Origin: Botryococcus braunii
Lineage: Eukaryota > Chlorophyta > Trebouxiophyceae
Reading direction: 5' to 3'
DNA length: 32,500 nucleotides
NCBI GenBank assembly: GCA_002005505.1
Contig: KV908394.1
Location: 241,612-274,111 of the forward strand
Shown here: positions 1 to 11,864 of the stretch, one piece after another
How the letters are laid out: each line of letters opens with the position of its first letter
How positions within the stretch are numbered: the stretch's first letter is position 1
Made by a program: the position numbers and the translations under genes
The notes under the pieces: model-generated
Seen by the model: the letters and a program-made list of their open reading frames with translations, nothing else
What the model was told of the DNA's origin: nothing
The model's database searches: none

Positions 1-22
1 AAGCTTTTTGCTGCATGCACAG

Positions 23-266
23 GTGCCCATTGATAGGGACCTCTCCTATCCATATGCCAGCAACTTGTACAAGGACTCAGAGGAGTTGCTGCGGAATCTG
101 CACTTGGCCCCGTACGCCAAGCCCATCGTGTCACTGGTGAATGACTTTCCGATGGCTCAGAAGCACAAGGGCTGGCAGTTTGGCTATGTCGACAGCAACT
201 CCACCAAGAAGATGACGTAAACCCCTGTCTCCCCCTACCACCCTCCCCCCCCCTCCTCTCTCTCTG

Positions 267-349
<83 letters not shown>

Positions 350-1055
350 CTCTCCTCTCTCTGTGTTTGTGTGTGTGTGTGTGTCCCTCTCTCTGGTCTC
401 TCCTCCCCTCCCCAAATACTCCATGTTCCCGCCCCCCACCCCCCCACCCCGGGCCTCCTGTACAGTGCCGGGAAAGGGCACGCCCCGGACAGGTCAACCA
501 CTGGTTACGTGCGCACTCAGCAGAGCAGTCCCTCAGCGCCCAAGCAGCTGTCACGTTAGCTGGACAAGCCACAGTTTGCGCATGTCCTGAGGAGGCGACG
601 GCGGCATGTGTCCTAAAGAGGCTACTGCGGCATGTGTCCTAAACAGGCTACGGCGGCATGTGTCCTAAACAGGCTATGGCGGCATGTGCAGGTACCTGAG
701 CTGGAAGCCGTCCGATAGCGGAGCCATGCGAGACGGCAAGTGGGGATGCTCCTCGCACGACTACCCCTCCATGCACCACTCCCTGCTGCATCCCTGCGCA
801 AATGTGAACGGTGTGTGCTGCGGGAATAGCAAATACGCCGGCTTTCTGCTTCGATATGAGTCCTTCTTCTTCTCCAGGAATGCTCTGCTGGTGTTGGCCT
901 ACGAGGTGCGCCCCCCCGCTCACTGTTGCCCTCTCCCTCTCAATGCAGCTGCCTTCGACAAGGCTTGTCAAGACCTGGTCCCCATATGGAAGGCCCCGCC
1001 CCTCCAAGATGAGGGAGAGGGGGAGGGGAAAGGGAGAGAGGGAGGGTGAGTGAGA

Positions 1056-1122
<67 letters not shown>

Positions 1123-1133
1123 TGTGTGTGGGT

Positions 1134-1174
<41 letters not shown>

Positions 1175-1925
1175 TCTTCGTGCGCGCGGGCGTGTGTGTC
1201 CGTGTGTGCACGCGCATGAGAGAGGAGAATGAGAGAGAGAGAGAGAGAGAGAGCGAGAGGGGAGGGACAGGAGGAAGGGGAGCAAGAAAGATGAAATTTG
1301 CAAGGTTTTATCCCTTCTTTGTGAATTCAGGACTGGACATTTGTCCAAGACAGGAGATGCAGGGGAATTTATCCTCTTCTCCGTTTTTTTGGAAGGGGGC
1401 ATGAGGGGGAGCAGGAGGGTTGTTGTTCTTGGGGTGCTGCTGCTGTTCTATGTTTTTGGTAAATTCTAGTTTTTTCTTCTGCATTTGGTGGCTGTCAAGG
1501 CCATTGCCGCCATTGGCGCCCCCTTCCTTTCTATCTATCCTGTGTTGGGTCTTCGGATCCATTCGTCCTTCCTACCTGCCTTCCTCGCCTCTTCACCCCT
1601 CCCTCCCCTCTCCTCCCCTTCCCTCCTCTCCCCTTCGTTCCCCTCCCCTCCCCTTCTCTTGTTCTGCTCCAAAACCTTTCACCAAGAATCACCGCAAAAG
1701 CATCTGCCCGCGTGCTGCCGCAGGTGTGGCCCATTTGCGGGGACGGGATGGACTTCATCGTGCGGCTGCTTCCCACAGGGCCTCGAAGGGCGCAGACGCT
1801 GCTGAAGAGGTCGTATGAGTCCGATCCCAACAGCCAGCCTAACAGGCAGAAAATGGAGTGGCGCATGCACATCCGCACGGGGGACGTCATTGACTTCCTG
1901 GTGGATCCCCGTGGGAACCACGATT
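23..1925 (+). CDS. Conserved-looking protein of unknown function, 3 exons, partial at both ends
   Basis: Three exons join in phase: 23-216 (acceptor CAG, donor GTAAAC), 692-905 (acceptor TGCAG, donor GTGCGC) and 1724-1925 (acceptor CCGCAG, donor GTACGC). Together they give about 203 residues. The codon split at 216/692 restores Thr, and the join at 905/1724 is phase 0. The protein has no low complexity. It contains a Cys-rich stretch ([14 protein letters not shown]) in exon 2 and ends with a [15 protein letters not shown] motif in exon 3. A GD.(I/V)DF.V.P.GN pattern is typical of beta-sandwich, carbohydrate-binding-like modules in secreted proteins, which suggests an extracellular protein; this is inference and no family is assigned. 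The start lies left of the window. The next exon could not be placed: the last copy of the adjacent repeat (near 2206-2250) reads NDCVFEYFQLQ, which would continue the motif, but no AG acceptor precedes it. Confidence 0.72.
250..386. repeat. (CT)n and (TG)n microsatellites in intron
   Basis: Almost uninterrupted CT dinucleotides run from about 254 to 360, followed by a short TG run at 365-385, in the first visible intron of the unknown gene. Open frames here encode only Arg/Glu or Cys/Val repeats and are not genes. Confidence 0.97.
579..691. repeat. 26-bp minisatellite ending at the exon 2 acceptor
   Basis: Three full 26-bp units start at 601, 627 and 653, with a degenerate copy before them. 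The fourth copy (679 onward) begins with the same GCGGCATGTG and runs directly into the acceptor CAG at 689-691. Each unit also holds CAGGCTAC or a close variant, like the real junction CAG|GTAC. Confidence 0.9.
1030..1260. repeat. (TG)n/(GA)n microsatellite cluster in intron
   Basis: TG runs at about 1057-1103 and 1137-1171 alternate with GA runs at about 1103-1121 and 1229-1253. They lie in the intron between exons 2 and 3 of the unknown gene. Pyrimidine-rich CCTCCC repeats (1590-1665) occupy the region before the exon 3 acceptor. Confidence 0.95.
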
Positions 1926-2236
1926 GTACGCCCCGCCCTCCTGCTGGTCTCTCCAGTCCCGTTCAATATCCCCACTCCTGTTCAACCGTGATGATTGTGT
2001 GGACTTGCCGGTCTCCCCGCTCACGTTCAACCACAATAACTACATGGACTTGCCGGTCTCCCTGCTCCCATTGAGCCATAATATCTGTATGGACTTGCCA
2101 GTCTCCCCGCTCTCTTTGAGCCGTCATAGCTGTATGGACTTGCTGGTCTCCCCACTCCCGTTCAACCACAATAACCGTATGGACTCGCTGGTCTCCCCCA
2201 CTCCCCTTCAACTATAATGACTGCGTGTTTGAATAC
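1926..2236. repeat. 45-bp minisatellite echoing the exon 3 donor
   Basis: Five near-regular units start at 1980, 2025, 2070, 2115 and 2160 (45, 45, 45, 45 and 46 bp), with a truncated copy before and one after (2206). Each opens with a variant of TTCAACCACAATAACTGT. This aligns with the exon 3 end and donor at 1913-1930 (GGGAACCACGATT|GTACG), and the shared tail GGTCTC..C..CTCCC also lies just after the donor. The array therefore looks derived from the exon 3 3' splice junction. Confidence 0.9.
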
Positions 2237-2453
2237 TTTCAATTGCAAGTTTACCCTTCCGGACGCAAAGTTGTGGTTTGCCTGGCGGCCATTGAACGTG
2301 ATTTGTCTGTTGGTCCCCAGTCAACATATTACTCAGAGCGCAGGGCCATGTGATGAGCACTGTCAGTCGTAGGGAGGTCCGAGGAAGCCGAAAGATGGGT
2401 AGAGATGGAGGCTACGCGTGGAGGTGTACACGCTTGTGTGTGTGTATGCACCG

Positions 2454-2456
<3 letters not shown>

Positions 2457-2528
<72 letters not shown>

Positions 2529-2708
2529 CCTGTGTGTGTGTATGCGCCGCACGCCCACACACAGAGACACACACAAACACACACAGGCACGCACATGCAC
2601 ACACAAGCATGCTCGCACGCACGCATGCACACACACGCACACATACACATGTACACACGAGCGCACACAGATATGCATGTACATCCAGGTGGGCACATGC
2701 GCCTGCGT

Positions 2709-2770
<62 letters not shown>
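2457..2770. repeat. (AC)n-rich microsatellite block
   Basis: Pure AC runs at about 2457-2512 and 2709-2768 flank a degenerate CA/GC-rich segment. Cys/Val and His/Thr frames on both strands are artefacts of the repeat. Confidence 0.97.
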
Positions 2771-2771
<1 letters not shown>

Positions 2772-2929
2772 CGCAGGCAAGGCCCATGTATTCTCATAGG
2801 GCCGGGGTCACAGTCTGCTGGAGGATGCAAAGCATTGAGTGTGGATGTGTGTGTGCAGGCGATGGGCTGTACATTGTGGATATCCAAATGTGGATTGATG
2901 AGAGCGCCGGTTAATGGCCCCCCTCCCTG

Positions 2930-3262
2930 CTTGCAGGCCGATGCAGCCTCCAAGCCTGTGCAAGAAGTGCACATTTTCTTGCTTTGTGGCTGTGCAAAAA
3001 TTGCACCTTTCCTTTGCTTGTGGGGGTGCAAGAATTGTAGCTTTTCTTGCTTTTTGGGACGCAAGAACTCAGAGCTTTCAGTGCTCTGGGGAATGCAAGT
3101 GTGGCCATTTTCATTGCTCTGTGGCCACCAGCGGTCTTTAAGAGACTTTTCTACATATGTCTCTCAATGCGAGAGTTGCAGCTTTGCTCGCTATGATTAA
3201 GAGAGTTTCTGCAAATGTCTCTCTATGCTGAGTTGCAGCTTCCCTCGCTATGTGGAAGGCAG
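2930..3262. repeat. Decayed minisatellite, units of about 40-60 bp
   Basis: Variants of GTGCAAGAATTG followed by a pyrimidine-rich stretch and TTGCTTTGTGG recur from about 2959 to 3125. They are followed by two more similar copies of about 55-60 bp (about 3137-3198 and 3199-3258) sharing ATGTCTCTC and GAGTTGCAGCTT. No coding potential is seen. Confidence 0.7.
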
Positions 3263-3497
3263 GGGTTGCACCGTTCTTTGCCTTGCAGAGTGCAACTCAC
3301 CGAGCTCGCCTCCGGCTTTTCTGGCCCCGTCGGGGCACACCATGTGGGTTTGCTGAAATCACAATATGAGAGATCACCTGCTGAATGTATAAAACATGGC
3401 CCAAGGAGGGCTCCTTCCATTGAAGTCCATGAGGAAAGTGGGTAATAGTGCCGGAGAAAGGGCCAACAATGTGGCTACATTCTTCCTATTCTCCTTG

Positions 3498-3508
3498 TGC
3501 GTGTGCGT

Positions 3509-3602
<94 letters not shown>
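3498..3602. repeat. (TG)n microsatellite, about 100 bp
   Basis: GCGTGT units grade into a pure TG run that continues to about 3602. Confidence 0.98.
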
Positions 3603-3605
<3 letters not shown>

Positions 3606-4207
3606 CGGGCGGGGTCCGCATTTTCTGTGGGGTTTGCTTGTATAGCCATGGACTTTTAGAGCGGGGGACATTAGGACCCAGGATACTAAATCCCACGAGC
3701 GTCATGACTTGGCCATGGTTTAAAGTTCGGGGACGGGGCTGGTTCCTAATTGCGGTTGCGCCAGCCTCTCAGCTGATGCACACGTAGCGCAATCTGTGGG
3801 TGTAGTAAGGGAGAAATGAAAGACGCGTCATCTCTGAGCATTTTGCGATACTGATCAGCATTGGAAAAGGGACCATTGGGGCGATAGGCCTAAGCTGCCA
3901 CCTCGAGCATACTCCCTTACTGTATCTGTGCAGTATCTTCTGTTCATTCCCGTTTACACGTGGCATGCATCACCATGCCGCGAGAAAACAAGAAATGTGG
4001 TGGCGAGAGCCCTAAACTGCTCATCCCGACAATACTTTAATACTGCATCTGAGCATTATTTTAGATACAATCCACTGCTTTGGACATGGCATGCATAATT
4101 GTGCATGCTCTATAATCACATGCCGGGTCCAAAGTGGCCCACCTTTGTTACTGCTACCTAGCCGAGCAGATGCAACCTCTACTTCTGCAGCCTCGGCAGT
4201 AGCAAGT

Positions 4208-4330
4208 AGCGTAAAGACGGTTTTAATGCATGACGTCCCTTACGCAAGTTGCGTGAAGGCGGTTTTTAAATGCATGTCGCCCCTTGTGCAGGTTGCCTGG
4301 AGGCGGTTTTGAATGCAGGCCTGCAGTAGT
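4208..4330. repeat. 42-44-bp minisatellite, 3 copies
   Basis: Copies begin at about 4208, 4250 and 4294. Each contains GGCGGTTTT or a close variant, then AATGCATG and CCCCTT. The second copy ends in GTGCAGGT, an AG|GT protosplice-like boundary. Confidence 0.8.
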
Positions 4331-4537
4331 TGCTCTACTGTGTCGAGGTCACACCGCAGTTCTGAAGCTGTAAGATTCTAGAGGATTTTAGAAGAAATCG
4401 CATTTCTAGAAGATCTGAAGTACCTGCTGGAAGCTTTGAGTCTATGTTCAGCATTGCGAGTGGCCACGTGCAAAAGGGTCGTGCCAATCGATTAATTAGT
4501 AGCTTCAGACCGTGGCTGCACCATGGGAATGCGTTCC

Positions 4538-4822
4538 AGGTAAATTTGCATGGTGCACAGTAGCAACGTGGTAATACGGACCCTTGTTTGCATCCGTTGG
4601 CTTCTTGTAAGTTGCAGGTCCGTTGGCATGGTGCACAGTAGAAGTGTGGCAATACGTACCCTTGTTTGGACCCCTTGGCTTTCCTCGTTACAGGAGCGTT
4701 TGAATGGTGCACAATAGAAATGTGGTGATGTGGACCCGTGCTTGGATCCCTTGGCTCCCTCGTTGCAGGTACGTTTGAATGGTGCGTAGAGAAAATCTGG
4801 CAATACGGACACTTGTTAAAGG
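4538..4822. repeat. 75-78-bp tandem repeat with AGGT boundaries, 4 copies
   Basis: Copies start at 4538, 4616, 4692 and 4767 (spacings 78, 76 and 75). Each contains a variant of TGGTGCACAGTAGAA followed by CAATACG(G/T)ACCCTTGT. Three begin with AGGT and the other with AGGA, and units end in a TTGCAG-like motif. Each unit therefore has a GT...AG shape. No exon was recognised next to it. Confidence 0.85.
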
Positions 4823-5743
4823 CCCAGCCTCTTGACGATGGTGCAGCAGACGTAAAGCACCACCATTGCTGCATCATCATTAATGTTTGGCCTGCTGTAC
4901 CTTGTAATTTACCTTAAGTATTGGGCCTGCTGTGCCTTAAATTTTACCTTGAAAGCTGTCTTGAAAGCAAGCTTGCCTTACTGGTCAATTTCCACCATCT
5001 TGAAAGTGACGTGTTGAGAAGCTTGCGCCGGTCCAGCCGCTTGAGCTTGCTGAGAAGGAAAAACTTGCATTGGGTCTCGGGGATAGGCTTCACTCTTTAT
5101 TCTTAAAGTCACGTTGAGTCTCGGGGACGTAAATGCGTGTGTGCGGTTAGGATAGGCTTCACACTTATATCAAATGGGAGGGAAAGCCTTTTCCAAATCG
5201 CCAAAATAGCACCGGCAAGACAGGGCGCAGTACAGCTGCAGCAGCCGTGACGAGAGAATATCACAGGGTACGGCGCGGCGACGGGGCGGCCGTAAATAGT
5301 AGTAATATTGTTTATAAATATTACAAATAATATTTATAAGCGTTGGCACTTAGGTTGTCTTCCGTTAGAGGCACGTGGAGTTTGAGGTCTGGACTCGGAC
5401 ATTTGGGCAAGTCTATCCTTTCGTGCAGCGCAGCGCGTGCAGCTGCCTGCCTAGTTGACGGATCTCGGTTTGGTGGAATGAATGTCACACAGTACCCGTC
5501 ATAATGATACCCTATAGAGGGTACAGGCTACTGAATCATTCAGACCTCAAAAGCATCCGGCAGAAGTTCTCGTCTTAAGGCCTAGGCCATCTTGCCGCCA
5601 ATTTTCGAAATGAGCTCTTGGTTATCCCCGAGGTTAACCAGTCATTCAGGAGTGACTGATTCACCACTCGTGTGTGTGACGCAGAAGGTGTGCTAGACAT
5701 GCACTGCTAGTGCCCTTAAGGTCGGCTCGTGGTAGACCTCATA

Positions 5744-5865
5744 TGGATGTAACATGTTCATGACTTGAGTGGATGTAAATGTCTTCATGACTTCACTGAA
5801 TGTAATTGTCTTCAAGACTAACTGGATGTAATTGTCTTCATGACTAACTGGATGTGATATCCTAT
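5744..5865. repeat. 26-27-bp minisatellite, about 4.5 copies
   Basis: Units such as GGATGTAATTGTCTTCATGA followed by CTAACT repeat from about 5744. The last full copies differ by one or two bases. Confidence 0.9.
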
Positions 5866-5923
5866 GATAGGCTGGACTCTTTATTCTAAACACCGCGTTT
5901 GGAAGTCAGACTGTTGTCTCTAG

Positions 5924-6068
<145 letters not shown>

Positions 6069-6432
6069 GGTGGGTGGGTCTGTGTTTGTGAGAAGGAACA
6101 TAGACACCAGCACTGGAACTCAGACTATTGCCTCTAAATCTCTGATGCGTGGGCTGTTATGCGTCAATTGTTACTCATGCACCATGCTCTGCAGTTACTT
6201 CAACAGCTTGCTGGTGCATGCTGGGAAGGCTTATATCTAGTTCCTTTCTTAAAGTAGGCCATCTTGATGCCAAAGATCATAAGGGGGATAACGAATGATT
6301 GTACGCAGTGCCGACTATCACGCAAGGTAATAATAAAGTGCAACCGAGGAGGAAGCAAATAGCCACATCGATATTTCGCACCATGTAGTACCCACAAAGA
6401 ACAAACTGACGCGACCGGACAAATAATCCACG

Positions 6433-6760
<328 letters not shown>

Positions 6761-7307
6761 TCAATATCACCTTCAGTATTTGGCCCCTAGATTCCGCGTC
6801 CCTGCATGATGGATTTTTGGTATGCGGTTAGAATAGGCTTCACTCTTAATTTTAAATAATCCAGAAAGAAGCCAAAATTGTCAAAGGAAGAGCAAGGTCA
6901 GGGCCAAAAAGAAATGCCCCGGCCGGGTCTTTGTCTGAACATGCTGCACATCTCATCTACACCACAAATCCAGATGGGAGTGGGAGTCTTGTTATGCACT
7001 CTGATGATCTCGGGGTCTTTTCGGCAGTAGCCAACGTGTCCTTCTCTCCCTAGTCTCGGCTGTACTGTGCGTTACAAGGGTTACTACTTCGAATCCGGAT
7101 TCGGGTGGGGAGCCCGGCGATCTGGAGGCGCTACCAACCTTGTAGCCCCCGATCGCCGAAGCAAGTACCCGTCTTGCACTGCTCGGGAGTCGTGTTCCAT
7201 AGCGCTGCAGACTGAGAATGCTCTTATAACCACTGTTTGCTAGTATGCTTAAGTGGAGGTAAGGAGCTCTCTGGCGGGATCCGCTGAAATCAGTCGTGTC
7301 GAGCAAG

Positions 7308-9204
7308 ATGCGGAAGGACCCGAGCAGCGCCAGTGCCAGCCAAGTACTCTCGTTCGTTGCAATATACTTCGCCTGCAACTGGGGATTAAACTTGGTCAAC
7401 AAATGGGTGCTTGGAAGCACACAGATGCCACTGCTTTTGACGATCACGCATATGGTCTTCTCGACCGTTGTTCTGCTCCCCTTTATGCTGCAGCAGCCGT
7501 ACAGAGACCAGCATCGCGAAACTCTGAGAAAGCATTGGGGGGGATTACTTGCCATAGGATTCCTTATGGCATTGAACATATCGCTTTCGAACGCCAGCCT
7601 CGTGTCGTTGAGCTTGAGCCTCAATCAAGTCATCCGGTAAGAGATCACATATTGCCTCTCTTTTCCCATTCATTCTGTTCATAGTTTTTAATTCTTTCCG
7701 TCAATCTTCGATGCAAGTGCTGAGCTGTGTTCTTCTATGCACCGTGTCAGCGCCCTGCAGCGTGAGAAACGGTACCGGAGCGCTCTGTAGCGCCAAATAT
7801 TAAAAATGGCTGAGAAGTCGAGATTGTGGTGGTTCAAAATGTCAATATTCCTTCAGAAATATACGCTTCCTGCGTCGAGTCATAGGTTCTTGTTCAGTGG
7901 AGCTGTTGGAGGGAGGGAGGGACGTTCAGAACAATAGGCAGCAGGGACCGGGTTAAACTAGAACCTCATTTTGGGGCAACGCAGGGCAAGTATGCCAGTC
8001 ATGACGGTTGCCATGGCCTTCTTTATTGAGGGTCAACAACCAACTCTCTCAGTTGTAGCTTCACTGGCAGTATTATCATTTGGAGTTGCAGTCTGCGTTT
8101 GGGACAACCAGGTGAGGCTTTTCATCCCTCAATAACTTTCAAACAGGAGGTCAGACCCTCTTTTAGGGTGATAAAAGTATTCCTGTGCCACATGAGGCCA
8201 CCAAACAAAAAGAATGGTGTAAAAGCATACATTCTGTGAATGGCAGGAAGAATAAAAAGTTTAGGGGATACTTTGGGTCGCAAGAAGCTGGCACATTTAG
8301 TTTCAACATGCCGTTACAAATCTCATATGCCGATGCCATTGGAAAATGTTTGTAAACAGTTTCCTCAGTCCCAAACCTCAGTAAGAGGTTTTGTTTAGAG
8401 TACACCTGCATCCGTTCGCTTGTAGATTAACGGAAACCAATTCCTGGGAAACAGGCCAATGGCACGCTGACAGCCATCAATTTATGCATTCTGTCAACTC
8501 TGGCAAATGCAGCTTGCCTCTCAACCAGCGGAAAGCTGCTTACAGAGAAGGTGGACGTGCTGCGTCTCACCTTCTATATATCTCCAATCTGTGCTGCATT
8601 TATTCTGCCCTTTACCCTCTACTTTGAGGTGCGAACAACAGCTATGGGGAGGCAATTGAAACTCAGTGAAAAACGTGGGATGCGATACCTCATTCAAAAA
8701 AGCTAAAATATTGAGAGCTGGGTTGTCAAACCAACCAATAGGGAAAATCATCGTACTCTAGCAGCTTCAAGAAAATGTGGTACCTGCACTTGGGTTTGTC
8801 CAGAGAAGACTTATTATTGGAAGTGTGCCCTTGTTTCATTCCTTCCAGCCCTCCTAAGGTTTTCATTGTCTCACAGGTGGGTAGGCTGCTGGCAGCAGTT
8901 CCATTGCAGGGCCAGCAAATTGCAGCCATGTTTTTGATAAGCAGCCTACTGGCTATCACCCACAACCTAGTCAATTATAAACTGGTTCAGCATACATCTG
9001 CTGTGTCGGCCACTGTAATTGGCGAGGTTAAAACAATCACGCTCATTGTCCTTTCAGCCTTCTTGCTAGGTGAGCATTGCCCAGGCCTTTACCACTGTGG
9101 TTTTGCTCTTCAGTTTTGATTATGTGTAACCAACGATGAACTGGGGAAATTTTGATAGATGCTGGCAGGACTTGAGAGGCAATAACAAGGGGGGCCAGGA
9201 GGGG

Positions 9205-9238
<34 letters not shown>

Positions 9239-10646
9239 AACAGGGCACAGGCCTAGATGAGAGAGTCCACAAGCTGCAGTGGTTTTTGTACACAGGGGTG
9301 CTGCAGTGTTTGCCGATACTTACCCATCTAAAAGGGGCCTCCAAAAGAGAGGTCTTTGTGCACCAAAGTATGTTGGGTCTTGTGAAGGGGAGGAAGGCAG
9401 CAGAAAGCGTGGGGAAGGCCGTAACATCTGTTAACATCTCCACACCGCAAGAATGTGATATGTGCAGTTAGGCATGGAGGGCAGCTCCCAGCTGGGCAGG
9501 ACAGAAGTGGGGCTCGTGAGACTGGAGTGGGGTATCATTTGTCTCCCTGCTGATCGCTGGGCATTCTCGATTTGCAGGGGAGAAGAGCATCTTTACACCA
9601 CAGCTCACAGGGGGGTGCATCATTGCCATGCTCGGCTTCTGCTGGTACTCCCACTGCAAGCTTGCTGCCCAGATTGCTCACGTTAAGGTAATGCCAAGCT
9701 CCCCACCCCTTCCCTGGCCGGTTTTCTTACCAGCAGAGCGTGGGTGGACAATGACGGGGGACATGAGAGGCCTGAGAATGCAGGAAAAACCGTGGCCATG
9801 ACCACTGATGCATGTGGCCTTGAGTATCAGAAAGGCCCAGGAGCGCGTGTGATTTTGTGATCAATCTTGGTTATTTGGAGGCATATCATAGAATCTTGAC
9901 TGGGCGAACAGTTTTAGGACCGTGCTGATCAGGACAAATCGACCCCTCGCTTGGGGGTCGATGCTACATGCCAGGCGGCGGACCGACTGCGCTCACAGCC
10001 AAATGTTGCATGTCCCAATGATGCCAGATTTTCAGAGGTGCACTTCAAGTTTGGCATCAGATTGCAGGCATCATGCACAAGGGGAAGCTGAAGCAGCAGG
10101 CCTCATGTGGGGCTTTCAAAGGCCGATTGACCAAGCCTTTCGCTGAGTGAGACAGATGCCACCTGGTGCAAGACACTAAGGCAGATGATTCTCAGGTCGT
10201 ACGGGGGTCAAGTTCACAACAAAGGAGTGGGGAGAGAGGGTGTGAATGCCAGTCTAACATATACCCGGGTTTTCTTGAATAGTCTGGGTGATCTGGGTCT
10301 TGCGGGTTCGCGGGATGGGTGGGTGATGCTGGGTGTGATTAGCAACCATCACCACACAAGACCAAAACACGAGAGCTGCCAGTTTGACGCTCAAACTCAC
10401 ACTTCTGCACAAGATCCTGTCAAACATCAAGAAACTGGAAAGTGAGGGAGGGTGTGAAGTAGGCTGATGGCTATAATTTGAGTTGTGCAGGAGGCGCTGT
10501 CAAATCTTGCTACACCTGACGAGGAGAGAGGGGATGAAACCCTGGAGGCAAGAGGAGGGAAGCCAACACTGGATGCCTCGCAAAAGCAGAAGAGCTTCAA
10601 GCCGGGGCAAGCTTCGGAAATTCGGGTTATTGCCCGCTCCGCGTGA
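7308..10646 (+). CDS. Triose-phosphate-translocator/nucleotide-sugar-transporter family (DMT) membrane protein, complete, 6 exons
   Basis: Exons are 7308-7636, 7985-8111, 8455-8628, 8877-9069, 9578-9687 and 10491-10646 (TGA at 10644-10646). They splice in phase with GT-AG introns into 1,089 nt, or 362 residues, the usual size for the family. The chosen ATG at 7308 is the first in the frame; an upstream GTG at 7296 is not needed. Sequence features include the hydrophobic N-terminal segment FVAIYFACNWGLNLVNKWVL, then SLSLNQVIR|ASMPVMTVAMAFF across the first junction, and a VSATVIGEVKTITLIVLSAF|LLGE segment typical of TPT-domain proteins. The segments fit about ten membrane helices, and the C-terminal tail (the last exon) is hydrophilic and Lys/Glu-rich. 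Family members exchange phosphorylated C3-C6 sugars or nucleotide sugars in plastid, Golgi or ER membranes. The substrate cannot be told from sequence. No chloroplast transit peptide is evident, which favours an endomembrane role. Its introns lack the junction-derived repeats seen in the neighbouring genes. Confidence 0.95.
9206..9241. repeat. (GAAA)n microsatellite in transporter intron 4
   Basis: About eight GAAA units lie in the intron between 9070 and 9577. Confidence 0.97.
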
Positions 10647-11378
10647 AACACATTTTGAGGGGCTGTGGGTCCTATGTTGGTCACAGACTGGTGCCGCATT
10701 GAAGGAAGTCATGTGTGACTCACAGTCGAGAAGACATAAGATGACTTCCCACAACGCGATAACAGCAACCATCGCAAGAACAGGTCTGTTCTTGAACATG
10801 CCTTGACACTTATGGGGGATAACCCCTTTAATTAGATATCTCCCTCCCAGGTAAAACGTTGTCTTTAGTGTCTTCACCTAAATAGTAGAGAGGGCCTTCT
10901 GCTCCTGAGCAGGGAAGCCAGGAAGGACCAACAGAGCTATCCAATTTGGTTGAGCCCCACTGCCCAGGCCCTTTGCTGTCCTCCCCAGCCCTTTTCGACA
11001 AGTAGGGGAGTGCATTGCATTGCAAGGGACACTTCAGCGGTTTGTAGCGTTCCTTACCAACGCAACTTTTCTGGCTGGCTCTGGCGGTACCACAAAGTCG
11101 CTCAACACCCTCCCAGAGCTTCAGGGCGGTCCAGGGCAGGCTTTCAGGCTGTCCCTGTAGGCATCTGCAGAGAGATAGGAGTTTGTTTGCACTCTTGAAC
11201 CGCTCATAGAGCTGCAGCACAGAACAGAGTGGGCTTTGGTGGGCGTTGATGGGAGACGTGAGTCTTCCCTTAGACTGTTGCAGTGGACTTCCAGCTGCAG
11301 TGCAGAAAAGGAAAGGCGTATAAGGAAGTGGGATTTTGTCTGCACCCTTGAACCGGTCGAGCTGTTTGTGTAATGTTC

Positions 11379-11864
11379 GGCAAAAGGCCAGATGCAAAGT
11401 GCGTGAAGCTACATGAAAACTGTGGATATATTTCCCTCTTTTCTTTCCACCCCGTGTTTATCTGAAAGAGAAGGAAAATTAGGAAGAGCCCCCTTCACAT
11501 CTTCCAAGAAGGATCTTGTCTCATCTGGAGGATCCTATGTGACCAGCGTAGCGCTGCCACAATGCACAAGAACTCAACCTTTTAAACTCAATATGCGTTT
11601 CAGAACCTAATTTTGAACTCGCAAGGCAAAAGGCCAGATGCAAAGTGCGTGAAGCTACATGAAAACTGTGGATATATTTCCCTCTTTTCTTTCCACCCCG
11701 TGTTTATCTGAAAGAGAAGGAAAATTAGGAAGAGCCCCCTTCACATCTTCCAAGAAGGATCTTGTCTCATCTGGAGGATCCTATGTGACCAGCGTAGCGC
11801 TGCCACAATGCACAAGAACTCAACCTTTTAAACTCAATATGCGTTTCAGAACCTAATTTTGAAC
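11379..11864. repeat. 246-bp perfect-looking tandem duplication
   Basis: Positions 11379-11618 and 11625-11864 appear identical, including a 65-codon open frame in each (11413-11610 and 11659-11856). A 6-bp segment (11619-11624) separates the copies. The lack of differences implies a recent duplication or an assembly duplication. Confidence 0.97.

Noticed and set aside
131..501. Open frames rich in Arg/Glu on the minus strand (and similar Cys/Val, His/Thr, Leu/Ser frames at many places)
   Set aside because: They are translations of CT/AG or AC/TG dinucleotide arrays and have no coding signal.
7084..7100. TTCGAATCC resembling a tRNA B box
   Set aside because: No A box, anticodon arm or acceptor stem can be drawn around it.
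10828..11397. 189-codon minus-strand frame
   Set aside because: No recognisable family, an internal duplicated segment, and no splice or neighbour support; kept only as a note in the region description.
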